DNA from: JANXXV01 sp038230275
GTDB lineage: Bacteria; Acidobacteriota; Terriglobia; Bryobacterales; Bryobacteraceae
DNA length: 23,272 bases
NCBI GenBank assembly: GCA_038230275.1
Contig: JBBRNO010000104.1
Coordinates: 1 to 23,272, forward strand
Direction of reading: 5' to 3'
The notes beneath the pieces were generated by a model. It was not told where the DNA came from, did no database searches, and was given only the letters and a program-made list of their open reading frames with translations. This document shows, piece by piece, positions 16,325 through 23,175 of the stretch. The first letter of the stretch is position 1, and each line of letters starts with the position of its first letter. Made by a program: the position numbers and the translations under genes.

Positions 16325-18298
16325 TTGCCGGTCGGAAAAGCGGATAAGCTCACGCTTCTCCGGCGGGTTTATTTCGACCTGATTGGCATTCCGCCCACCG
16401 TTGCCGAGCAGGAAGCTTTTCTCGCCGATTCGTCTCCGGACGCTTACGAAAAAATAGTGGACCGGCTGCTCGCGAATGAGCAGCATGGGGTGCGCGTGGC
16501 CCGGCACTGGCTCGACGTGCTTCGTTACGCGGATCTGGATGGCCTGGACGGATCCGTGATGCCCGCATCGAACGGAATTTATCTATGGCGCGACTGGGTG
16601 ATCCGGGCTATGAATCGTGACATGCCGTATGACGAATTTGTCCGGGCGCAGATTCTTGGGAATCGTTATCAACCCGCCACGGCGACCAGCACCAGCGGCC
16701 GCCGCGCCAGGGTGCAGGGCAGCATGGAGGACACCTTCGCGCTCGGTTTTCTGGCTCGCTCCGCCGTCACACGCAACGATAAAGATCATGATGTCGCGTT
16801 CGGAGCGGTGGAGACGATTTCGACCGCGTTTATGGGCATGACGGTCGGCTGCGCCAAGTGCCACGATCATAAGTTCGACCCAATCGCGCAAAGAGATTTC
16901 TACGCCATGAAGGCGATCTTCGATCCTCTTGTATTGAAGAACGTCATGATCGCGACGCCCTCTGAGATCTTTGCGAATGGAGAAAAGCTGGATGATTTCA
17001 AGAAGAAGAGCGAGCCTCTCAACGCCGCCATCGAGGAAATAATCGGCCCCTACCGGACCAAGCTCTACGATGAGCGAGTGGCCTTGCTCACGCCGGAGGT
17101 CCAGGCCATTATCCGCAAGTCCGCCAAGGATCGCACCCCGCCCGAACAGAAGATCGCGGACGACTATTTCCCTGTGCTCCGCATCGATCCTCCCAAGATC
17201 AAGCAGATCATGCCCGCCGATGAGGCCGCTAAGTACGATGCGCTGCTAAAGCGGCAGCGGGCACTGGGGCGTGTTGCCGCGCTGCCCTCTTATTGGACGG
17301 TGGAAGAGGACAAAGACCTATTAAAAGAGAAGAGCTACGTACTCACGACCGGCGATCCCAAACGTCCCGAAATGGATAAGCCTGTGGAACCAGGCTTCCC
17401 TTTTCAGCCGGAAAATGTCGATCTCCGCGATGGCCGGCGTGAGGCATTCGTGGAATGGCTGACCGCGCCTCAAAACCCGCTGTTCGCGCGCGTCGCCGTT
17501 AACCGTATATGGGGCTGGCATTTTGGCGAAGGCCTGCAGCGGATCACCAGCGATTTCGGAGCGCTGGGTGGCAAGCCGTCCAATCAGAAGCTGCTTGATT
17601 ACCTTGCTTCGGAGTTTGTAGCGCATCACTACAGCTTGAAGTGGCTGCACCGGTTAATCGTTACTTCCGATACATACCAACTCTCGTCAAAGCCTGGACC
17701 GCTACAAATCGCCACAAACAAAAAAATCGACGCTCGCGACACTTACCTCTGGCATTTTCGACTGCAGCGTCTGGAGGCCGAACCCATCTGGGATTCGATT
17801 CACTACGCAGCCGGCGACCTCGATCTCGGGGTAGGCGGAAAGTCATTTCAGCTTTCGGCGCCGGACTCGAAGCAGAGTATTTTTCTTCCAAAAGACGAGG
17901 TTGCCGATGCCCGGACCAACCGCCGGGGCGTCTACTTGATCCGGGGCTACATCCCGAGCACGGACGTGATGAACAATTTTTTGACCTCGTTCGACGTAGA
18001 TGACGGACGGACTTCGTGCCCGGTTCGCACCCAAACCGTCACTGCGCCTCAGGCGCTTTTCACGATGAATAACGATCTGGTCGAGAAGGAGTCCGCGAAA
18101 CTCGCGGACCTGGTACTGAAAGAAGCTTCGCGGGATGTACGCGCCGCCGTGACTTCGGCCTATCAGAGAACCTTAGGGCGAAAGCCTTCCGGCTCCGAGC
18201 TCGATTACGCGCTTACCTACATCGAGAAGGACCCAGCGCGTATGAAAGAACTGGCATGGCTGCTTTTCAATCTGGACGAATTTGTGTATGTCAGGTGA
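16325..18298 (+). CDS. DUF1549/DUF1553 protein (planctomycete-type, main body, N-terminus frameshifted)
   Basis: This 657-residue frame carries nearly the whole protein. An N-terminal DUF1549 domain (LTLLRRVYFDLIGIPPT, then VARHWLDVLRYADLDG) contains the haem-like CxxCH motif at 16850-16864 (GCAKCHDHKFDPI). The C-terminal DUF1553 domain (ARVAVNRIWGWHFGEGL, then VRTQTVTAPQALFTMNN) ends in LLFNLDEFVYVR. The TTG start at 16325 is only formal, because the true protein begins upstream in another frame. The family is abundant in Planctomycetes and Solibacter-like Acidobacteria, nearly always beside DUF1501 as here. Its function is not established, although carbohydrate or sulfated-glycan breakdown is suspected. 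The usual separate planctomycete cytochrome domain at the N-terminus is absent. The stop lies three bases before the DUF1501 start. Confidence 0.88.
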   Translation: MPVGKADKLTLLRRVYFDLIGIPPTVAEQEAFLADSSPDAYEKIVDRLLANEQHGVRVARHWLDVLRYADLDGLDGSVMPASNGIYLWRDWVIRAMNRDMPYDEFVRAQILGNRYQPATATSTSGRRARVQGSMEDTFALGFLARSAVTRNDKDHDVAFGAVETISTAFMGMTVGCAKCHDHKFDPIAQRDFYAMKAIFDPLVLKNVMIATPSEIFANGEKLDDFKKKSEPLNAAIEEIIGPYRTKLYDERVALLTPEVQAIIRKSAKDRTPPEQKIADDYFPVLRIDPPKIKQIMPADEAAKYDALLKRQRALGRVAALPSYWTVEEDKDLLKEKSYVLTTGDPKRPEMDKPVEPGFPFQPENVDLRDGRREAFVEWLTAPQNPLFARVAVNRIWGWHFGEGLQRITSDFGALGGKPSNQKLLDYLASEFVAHHYSLKWLHRLIVTSDTYQLSSKPGPLQIATNKKIDARDTYLWHFRLQRLEAEPIWDSIHYAAGDLDLGVGGKSFQLSAPDSKQSIFLPKDEVADARTNRRGVYLIRGYIPSTDVMNNFLTSFDVDDGRTSCPVRTQTVTAPQALFTMNNDLVEKESAKLADLVLKEASRDVRAAVTSAYQRTLGRKPSGSELDYALTYIEKDPARMKELAWLLFNLDEFVYVR

Positions 18299-18301
18299 AT
18301 C

Positions 18302-19696
18302 ATGAACAACCTTAGTAGCCTGTATCCATGCGGTAAGATTGCGCGGCGCCGGTTCCTGTATCAGACCGCCGCCGGATTTATGGGTTCCGCGTTAAGCTCT
18401 TTGTGGGCTGAAAACGGCCAGATGATGCAAGACGCGCGGCTACCAGGAACAGCGCCCGCCAAATCCGTGATTTTCCTCTTTATGTGCGGCGGCGTGAGCC
18501 ACATCGATACTTTCGATTCTAAGGACAACAAGCACGCCGGCAAGATCATGGACGCGATCGGCTTTGGGGACAACAACGCCCCCATGAAACGCCCGGTGAT
18601 TCCTATTCTCCGTACGTATAAACGCTATGGCAAATCGGGCATCCCGGTATCGGACTGGTTTCCAAACGTGGGGGAAACCATCGACGATATCGCCGTCGTT
18701 CGGTCCATGTATTGCCACCAAACCAACCATTTCCCGGCTGTTCTGGAAGGCGCAACCGGCAAGCCGCTGCGCCAGTTTGAACATCCCTGCCTGGGGAGTT
18801 GGGTTTCCTACGCTCTCGGAACTGCAAACAAGGAGCTGCCTACTTTTGTCAATGTGGGGCGGCCTTCATCGCCGGTGCAGCTCTCTGGCGGATACCTTGG
18901 CGCGAGTTACTCCGCTACCCCCTTTCAGCCGGGAGACGTGCCCATTCCTAATCTGCTTCGGCCCGCCAGTTCGGATCGAATGCAGCGCGAACGGGAGATG
19001 AAAGCGCTGTTTGAGCTAGATAAGCAGTTCCGCGCCGATTACGAAATCGAGAGCGAAATCGCGGGCCGTACCAGAGCGTTTGAACTGGCCGCCAGCATGA
19101 TGCTGAAGGCCCCCGCCATTGTCGATTTCTCGACCGAGCCTGAACATGTCAAAGACCTGTACGGCATTGGCGTTAAAGAGACCGATGGTTTCGGCCGGCA
19201 GCTACTTCTCGCCCGCCGTCTGGCGGAGAATGGGGTTCGCTTTATCCAGATCTGCCATGCCGGCGGAGGCAATGGCGGCTGGGATGCCCACGATGACATG
19301 AAGACGCATGGACCGCTGTGCCGCGCGGTAGACAAGCCGATCTCCGGATTGATCCGCGATCTGAAACAGCGCGGCATGCTGGACAGCACCCTGGTTGTAT
19401 TTACCAGCGAATTTGGACGCACGCCCTGGTCGCAGAACACCACCGGCCGGGACCATAATGCGATGGGATTCTCCTCACTCCTGGCGGGAGGCGGCGTCAA
19501 GGGCGGTGTCATCGAAGGCGCTACGGACGACGTAGGATACCGTGCAGTGGAGAACCCGCATTACATCAGCGACCTGCAATCCACAATCCTGCGGCAGATG
19601 GGACTCGACTACAAGAAGATGGATTTCGTGCTGAATGGGCGGCCGTTCCACCTGGTGGAAGAAGGCCTGGGGCCGATTCAGGCCATTCTCAGCTAG
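18302..19696 (+). CDS. Tat-exported DUF1501 protein (sulfatase/alkaline-phosphatase-like fold)
   Basis: 464 residues with a twin-arginine signal (ARRRFLYQTAAGFMGSALSS, about residues 14-33). DUF1501 hallmarks follow: VIFLFMCGGVSHIDTFDSK near 57-75, TSEFGRTPW and GRDHN towards the C-terminus, and GGGVKGGVIEGATDDVGY. The fold is related to sulfatases and alkaline phosphatases, with Asp/His metal ligands, but the family has no settled activity. AGGTG five bases before the ATG and a three-base gap from the DUF1553 stop indicate tight co-expression with its usual partner. Export through Tat suggests it folds with metal in the cytoplasm and acts outside, possibly on the same glycan as the rest of the locus. 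Confidence 0.93.
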   Translation: MNNLSSLYPCGKIARRRFLYQTAAGFMGSALSSLWAENGQMMQDARLPGTAPAKSVIFLFMCGGVSHIDTFDSKDNKHAGKIMDAIGFGDNNAPMKRPVIPILRTYKRYGKSGIPVSDWFPNVGETIDDIAVVRSMYCHQTNHFPAVLEGATGKPLRQFEHPCLGSWVSYALGTANKELPTFVNVGRPSSPVQLSGGYLGASYSATPFQPGDVPIPNLLRPASSDRMQREREMKALFELDKQFRADYEIESEIAGRTRAFELAASMMLKAPAIVDFSTEPEHVKDLYGIGVKETDGFGRQLLLARRLAENGVRFIQICHAGGGNGGWDAHDDMKTHGPLCRAVDKPISGLIRDLKQRGMLDSTLVVFTSEFGRTPWSQNTTGRDHNAMGFSSLLAGGGVKGGVIEGATDDVGYRAVENPHYISDLQSTILRQMGLDYKKMDFVLNGRPFHLVEEGLGPIQAILS

Positions 19697-19733
19697 CTAT
19701 TTACCGTCTCCCTGGAGCGACTCCAAACGACAG

Positions 19734-20702
19734 ATGCGCAAGATCCGACTAGGAAACTCGACCATCGAAGTCAGCGAACTGTGCTTTGGAACGGACTTGA
19801 TCGGTAGCCGAATCAACCCGGAGACTTCATTCCAGTTGTTGGATCTGTTCCGTGAGGAAGGCGGAACGTTTATCGATACGGCCAACTTCTATGCGGCTTG
19901 GCTGCCGGGCTGCCAAGGCGGCGAGAGCGAGTCGACCATCGGCACGTGGATGAAGGACCGATCGGCTCGCCAGGAAACCGTCATCGCTTCTAAACTTGGC
20001 TTTCCTTATACAGGCTCTGAGGGCGGCCTCAGCGCGGCCGAGATCGAGCGCGAATGTGAGAGGAGCTTACGCCGGTTGCAAACCGACGCCATCGATCTGT
20101 ACTACGCCCACATCGAGGATACGCGGACTCCGATCGCCGAGACTATGGAGGCCTTCGATCGCTTGATTCGGGCGGGCAAAGTGCGCGCCATTGGCGCGAG
20201 CAACCTGCGGTTATGGCGCATCGCGGAGGCCAACACAGTCAGCCAGATCCACGGTTGGGCGCAGTTCTGCGCGGTAGAGCAGAGGCATACCTATCTGCGG
20301 CCACGGCATGGCGCCGATTTCGGCCCGCAAATCTGTATCGATGCGGGGCTGAAGGACTACGCACGATCGCGCGGAACGGCCTTGATTGGATACTCGATTT
20401 TGCTGCAGGGCGCCTATACTCGCGTGGACCGCGCACTTCCCGCTCAGTATGCCGGTCCGGAAGCCGATGAGCTACTAGCGGCACTAAAGGCCGTGTCCCA
20501 GGAATTGGGCGCCACGTTGAACCAAGCGATCGTCGCGTGGATGCGGCAGAGCGATCCACCGGTGCTGCCAATCATTGCGGGCAGCCAGCCTGAGCAGATC
20601 CGGGAGAACATCGCCGCTCTCGGCGTCACCCTGACGGAGCAGCAGATGCGACGCCTGGATACGGCGGGTAATCCGGATATCAACAAGGCTTGGCTTCGTT
20701 AA
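19734..20702 (+). CDS. Aldo/keto reductase
   Basis: 322 residues from ATG 19734, which begins the usual beta hairpin RKIRLGNSTIEVSELCFGT. The frame is open further upstream but would overlap DUF1501. The catalytic tetrad is complete: D48 and Y53 in FIDTANFY, K87 in VIASKLGF, and H126 in LYYAHIED. The C-terminal NADP-binding region (PIIAGSQPEQIRENIAA) is also present. It has no signal peptide, so it is cytoplasmic. AKRs of this type reduce aldehydes or keto sugars with NADPH, which fits reduction of keto-sugar products made by the exported oxidoreductases; this is inference. The 37-base gap from DUF1501 has no promoter I can see, and this is the last gene of the series. Confidence 0.92.
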   Translation: MRKIRLGNSTIEVSELCFGTDLIGSRINPETSFQLLDLFREEGGTFIDTANFYAAWLPGCQGGESESTIGTWMKDRSARQETVIASKLGFPYTGSEGGLSAAEIERECERSLRRLQTDAIDLYYAHIEDTRTPIAETMEAFDRLIRAGKVRAIGASNLRLWRIAEANTVSQIHGWAQFCAVEQRHTYLRPRHGADFGPQICIDAGLKDYARSRGTALIGYSILLQGAYTRVDRALPAQYAGPEADELLAALKAVSQELGATLNQAIVAWMRQSDPPVLPIIAGSQPEQIRENIAALGVTLTEQQMRRLDTAGNPDINKAWLR

Positions 20703-20842
20703 AACTCGCCGACTGGCTCATGCCAGCATCCCCTCCCGCCGAAATTCCACCGCGCGGAGAGTTGAGTGGATCGGGACCCGGCGGCTGCTCAGTTAACCAA
20801 AAGCACCAAGGCGCGCAGTCAGAATATTTTGACTCCCCCAAA

Positions 20843-20878
20843 CAGATTTCGAACTCACAACCTTTCGGTTAACGGTGA
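20843..20878 (-). repeat. tRNA-Asn-like repeat, copy A (degenerate)
   Basis: On the minus strand it contains ACCGTTAACC followed by GAAAGG and GTGAGTTCGAAATC, resembling an anticodon loop with GTT followed by a T-arm with TTCGAAA. The stems do not pair well and no matching 5' acceptor arm is found, so it is not a working tRNA. It matches copy B at 28 of 36 positions. Confidence 0.45.
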
Positions 20879-20908
20879 GTCCTCTCAGGTGTGATTGTGG
20901 CTGGAAAT

Positions 20909-20935
20909 GCCCGCCGCTGCCTGGCTGCGGCGGGC
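20909..20935. repeat. Strong hairpin 1 (GCCCGCCGC arms)
   Basis: A perfect 9-bp GC-rich stem (20909-20917 with 20927-20935) and a 9-nt loop lie between the two tRNA-like copies. No T-run follows. The outer arm sequence GCCCGCCG / CGGCGGGC is shared with the hairpin at 21188-21214, and both are preceded by GGAA(A)T. Confidence 0.5.
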
Positions 20936-20971
20936 GCAAAGAGGCCGCGGCACCGCGTATTTGCTCGTCAA

Positions 20972-21007
20972 CAGAATTTGAACCTGCAACCTTTCGTTTA
21001 ACAGTCA
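20972..21007 (-). repeat. tRNA-Asn-like repeat, copy B (degenerate)
   Basis: On the minus strand it reads TGACTGTTAAACG, GAAAGG, then GCAGGTTCAAATTCTG. The loop CTGTTAA equals the asparagine anticodon loop, and the T-arm has a 5-bp stem (two G-U pairs) around TTCAAAT. The 3' strand of the anticodon stem seems to have lost two bases, and the acceptor has no partner. It is best seen as a tRNA-derived fragment, possibly an old attachment site. Confidence 0.45.
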
Positions 21008-21187
21008 CGCCTGTGTGCTAAGGCGGACTTAATCGTGGACCCGCACCATCATCACCAGGAAGTAGAGCCGGTGTTTCGTCCAGCCCCCCACCCACGAAAC
21101 CTGCCGTCGCCGAAGCGCGAGCCGCGGGTGACTGGAATGCGCAGTCGGAGCAACTTGGTTTCCAGTTGCATGGAGTTGCTGCGGAAT

Positions 21188-21214
21188 GCCCGCCGGAGCC
21201 GAAGTCCGGCGGGC
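21188..21214 (-). terminator. Strong hairpin 2, possible terminator of the DUF3489 gene
   Basis: A perfect 10-bp stem (21188-21197 with 21205-21214, GCCCGCCGGA / TCCGGCGGGC) and a 7-nt loop begin 17 bases beyond the DUF3489 stop on the minus strand. There is no clear U-tract. Its outer arms match those of hairpin 1. Confidence 0.45.
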
Positions 21215-21231
21215 TGGTAGCATCGTGAACG

Positions 21232-21765
21232 TTACTCGATCGAGTACACCCGGTCGCCGTTCTGGCCCTTCTCGGATACAACCGTCAGGCCCATTTTCTT
21301 GCGGAGAGTGCCGCTGAGGAAGCCCCGCACCGAGTGAGCCTGCCAGTTCGTCACGGCCATGATCTGCTGGAGGGCGGCTCCTCCTGGCCTCTTCAGCAAA
21401 TCCAGAAACTGACTGGTCTTGCTATCAGCGCGGGCCGGTGCTGCCTCCGCAGGTTCGGTCGCCTGGTTTCCGCGACTTCTGTTGCTTGGTGGCGACAGCC
21501 TTCGCCGGTGCCGCCGTAACAGGCGTCAGGTGCTGAATCACCTCCCAGATCCGCCGCACGGCTGCCTGGCGGTCCGTGAACTTCTTGACCGGCCTCTGGC
21601 CGGGCAGGCTGTTCCAGATTTCCACCAGACGGCTGGCCGGCCACTTGGCAGTGATCTGGCCGAGTTCCTTGGCGCTGGCAAACGATGCGGCTTCCTGATT
21701 GCTGTTAGCCTCCGCCGCTGTGGCGTGGTGATGTTGTTGTCCTGGTCAATCGTATATACGCTCAT
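21232..21765 (-). pseudogene. DUF3489 protein with two frameshifts
   Basis: Three consecutive minus-strand frames together make one DUF3489 protein of about 178 residues. The start is MSVYTIDQDNNITT (ATG at 21765, AAGGAG ten bases upstream). A one-base loss near 21725 then moves to TAAEANSNQEAASF, KWPASRLVEIWNSLPG and VKKFTDRQAAVRRIWEVIQ. A one-base gain near 21446 moves to EPAEAAPARADSKTSQF, RPGGAALQQIMAVTNWQ, AHSVRGFLSGTLRKKMGL and the end NGDRVYSIE. The family has a C-terminal winged-helix-like domain and is typically found beside DUF2924 and a serine recombinase, as here, which suggests a regulatory role in a mobile element. Two compensating indels argue for real decay or poor base calling. 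Confidence 0.85.
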
Positions 21766-21784
21766 CTTCGGTTTTCTCCTTGGC

Positions 21785-21800
21785 CGCGATTCCTATCGCG
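21785..21800. promoter_or_regulatory. Hairpin/inverted repeat between the divergent DUF3489 and DUF2924 genes
   Basis: CGCGAT-TCCT-ATCGCG is a perfect 6-bp inverted repeat 19 bases upstream of the DUF3489 start, in the 198-base divergent spacer. It is a possible operator for a regulator of the cassette. The spacer holds no convincing -35/-10 pair. Confidence 0.3.
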
Positions 21801-21963
21801 ATGCTCACATTGATCACCCGGAAGCCAAACACATGCAAGGCAATTCTGCGGAGTTTCGGGCCGGTCTTCGCTTGGTACTTCCGGCCACCAATTGCACTTG
21901 CTTGTGGGGCGGCAAAGAGCGTTCATGTGACTGTGGTTGACGGTCACGGAGGAAAAGCGAACG

Positions 21964-22491
21964 ATGGACAATGCGGTGTTGATAGAGATTGAGAACCTGC
22001 GCCGGGCGAGCCTGGCCCGTCTGCGAGAAAAGTTTAGAGAGGTCTTTCAGGAAGAGCCACGATCCCGCCATCGGGAACATCTCTTCCGGCGGATTGCCTG
22101 GCGTCTGCAGGCATTGATGGAAGGAGATCTCTCCGAGCGGGCGCGTAAGCGGGCGCACCAGATCGCCCTGGATGCCGATTTGCGAATGGTCGCACCGCGA
22201 AACTTCTTTGTCATTGACGGCGAGCGCGTCCGGACCACGCGAGGGGACCGCAATCGGGACCACGATAGCCGATTGCCGCTGCCAGGGGCTTTGCTGAGCC
22301 GGAAGTGGAAAGGACGAACCATTCTGGTGGAGATCCTGCCGAAGGGATTCCGGTATGAGAACCAAACTTATCCATCGCTCAGCGCCATTGCGGTCGCGGT
22401 CACGGGCACGCGCTGGAACGGCCTGGCATTCTTCGGACTCACGCGCCCGATGTCCCGAGAGCGGAAGGAGCGAACCCATGCGGAACAGTAA
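21964..22491 (+). CDS. DUF2924 domain protein
   Basis: 175 residues from ATG 21964, with GGAGG upstream; a GTG at 21937 in frame is less likely. The N-terminal part is charged and helical (LIEIENLRRASLARLREKF, LFRRIAWRLQALMEG). The C-terminal part carries the DUF2924 signature SRKWKGRTILVEIL, GFRYENQTYPSLSAIA and GTRWNGLAFFGL. The biochemical role is unknown. In many proteobacteria and acidobacteria this family sits directly before a large serine recombinase, overlapping it, exactly as here (14-base overlap), so it is presumed to help the recombinase or element maintenance. This is the only gene of the cassette that looks intact. Confidence 0.9.
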   Translation: MDNAVLIEIENLRRASLARLREKFREVFQEEPRSRHREHLFRRIAWRLQALMEGDLSERARKRAHQIALDADLRMVAPRNFFVIDGERVRTTRGDRNRDHDSRLPLPGALLSRKWKGRTILVEILPKGFRYENQTYPSLSAIAVAVTGTRWNGLAFFGLTRPMSRERKERTHAEQ

Positions 22492-22822
22492 TCCGGAAGC
22501 CAAGGTTCCGAAGGCGCCCACCTCTCGGCTCCGCTGCGCAATCTACACGCGGAAATCGACTGAGGAAGGATTGGATCAGGAATTCAACTCGCTCGATGCG
22601 CAACGCGAGGCTGCCGAGGCTTTCATTCAGAGTCAGCGGCGTGAAGGATGGATTGCTTTGCCCGAGCTCTATGATGATGGCGGCTTCACCACTCAAACCC
22701 CTGAGTTCTTCGTTTCTCCAGAGAACGCTCGCGCGTTGTTAACAGCATCGCGCGTCTCGGTTTACGCTTTTCGAACTCGTCGCGTATGTTTACAGCGGAG
22801 GGTGATTCGCACCTTTCAATAA
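22478..22822 (+). pseudogene. Serine recombinase (resolvase/invertase family), truncated after the N-terminus
   Basis: The ATG at 22478 follows GGAAGGAG and overlaps the DUF2924 gene. Residues 19-70 match the start of large serine recombinases: RCAIYTRKSTEEGLDQEFNS contains the Y-x-R-x-S motif with nucleophile S27, then SLDAQREAAEAFI and YDDGGF. After F70 (22687) the frame continues for 44 unrelated residues to a stop. The rest of the catalytic domain, including the arginine region, and the whole DNA-binding domain (several hundred residues) are missing. The break marks a deletion or insertion junction at about 22688. The protein cannot recombine DNA. Confidence 0.88.
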
Positions 22823-22919
22823 GCAATCGACAGCGGAACGTGCGCTGCTTCGACCCATTAGCCGCAACCTGTCGCTGCTAGCGGCGTGTTTCGGGCTGAT
22901 GGGGACGGCGGTCTTTGCC

Positions 22920-23010
22920 GAGACGAAAGTCAATCTGACGGGTCCCGGCTGGAATAAGGCCGCTCTCGCTGCGGAAGAAAAGTCCCGTGGTGCCATTCCG
23001 CTCGCCCAGA
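22920..23010 (-). pseudogene. Fragment of a secreted beta-sandwich-like protein
   Basis: On the minus strand the frame reads GERNGTTGLFFRSESG then LIPAGTRQIDFRL. This resembles a segment common near the end of exported bacterial proteins that continue with YNDGYADNL. That continuation is absent here and the frame turns nondescript. It is short and overlaps other open frames, so it may be coincidence. Confidence 0.3.
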
Positions 23011-23025
23011 GTTACAGGCCCAAGT

Positions 23026-23175
23026 GTCGAAGAGCAGCGAGATCGCAAGGGTGGCTCCAACTGGACCCGTTTCGCGTTCCCGACGTGGTGGCATTACGAC
23101 GTGATGCGGGGACTGGAGCACCTGTGCAGTGCCCACATTGCGGACGATGAACGAGTGGCCGACGCTATCAAGTTG
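23026..23175 (+). pseudogene. Fragment of a prenyltransferase/squalene-cyclase-repeat-like protein
   Basis: A plus-strand frame reads NWTRFAFPTWWHYDVMRGLE and then DDERVADAIKLVASKR. This resembles a repeat in uncharacterised alpha-toroid (squalene-cyclase-like) proteins, where it is followed by a DGRWPL-type motif. Here a one-base shift after SKR gives only a partial IYGR match in the next frame. There is no start codon or upstream domain. It is a remnant at best and I could not confirm the family. Confidence 0.4.

Larger units (their letters stand above)
20703..21231. other. Gene-free region with tRNA-like repeats and hairpins
   Basis: About 530 bases without a convincing gene on either strand; the short open frames here have no recognisable protein character. 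It holds a small CTGGC-TCAT-GCCAG hairpin at 20713-20726 just after the aldo/keto reductase, two 36-bp tRNA-like repeats, and two strong hairpins. It lies between the sugar locus and the decayed recombinase cassette and may be the boundary of that cassette. Confidence 0.6.

Noticed and set aside
20960..21045. Intact tRNA-Asn gene on the minus strand
   Set aside because: The T-arm and anticodon loop look right, but the 3' side of the anticodon stem does not pair, no normal D-arm is present, and no 5' acceptor strand matches the 3' end.
21029..21223. Small minus-strand gene of 64 codons downstream of DUF3489
   Set aside because: It starts inside the strong hairpin at 21188-21214, lacks a ribosome-binding site and shows no domain.
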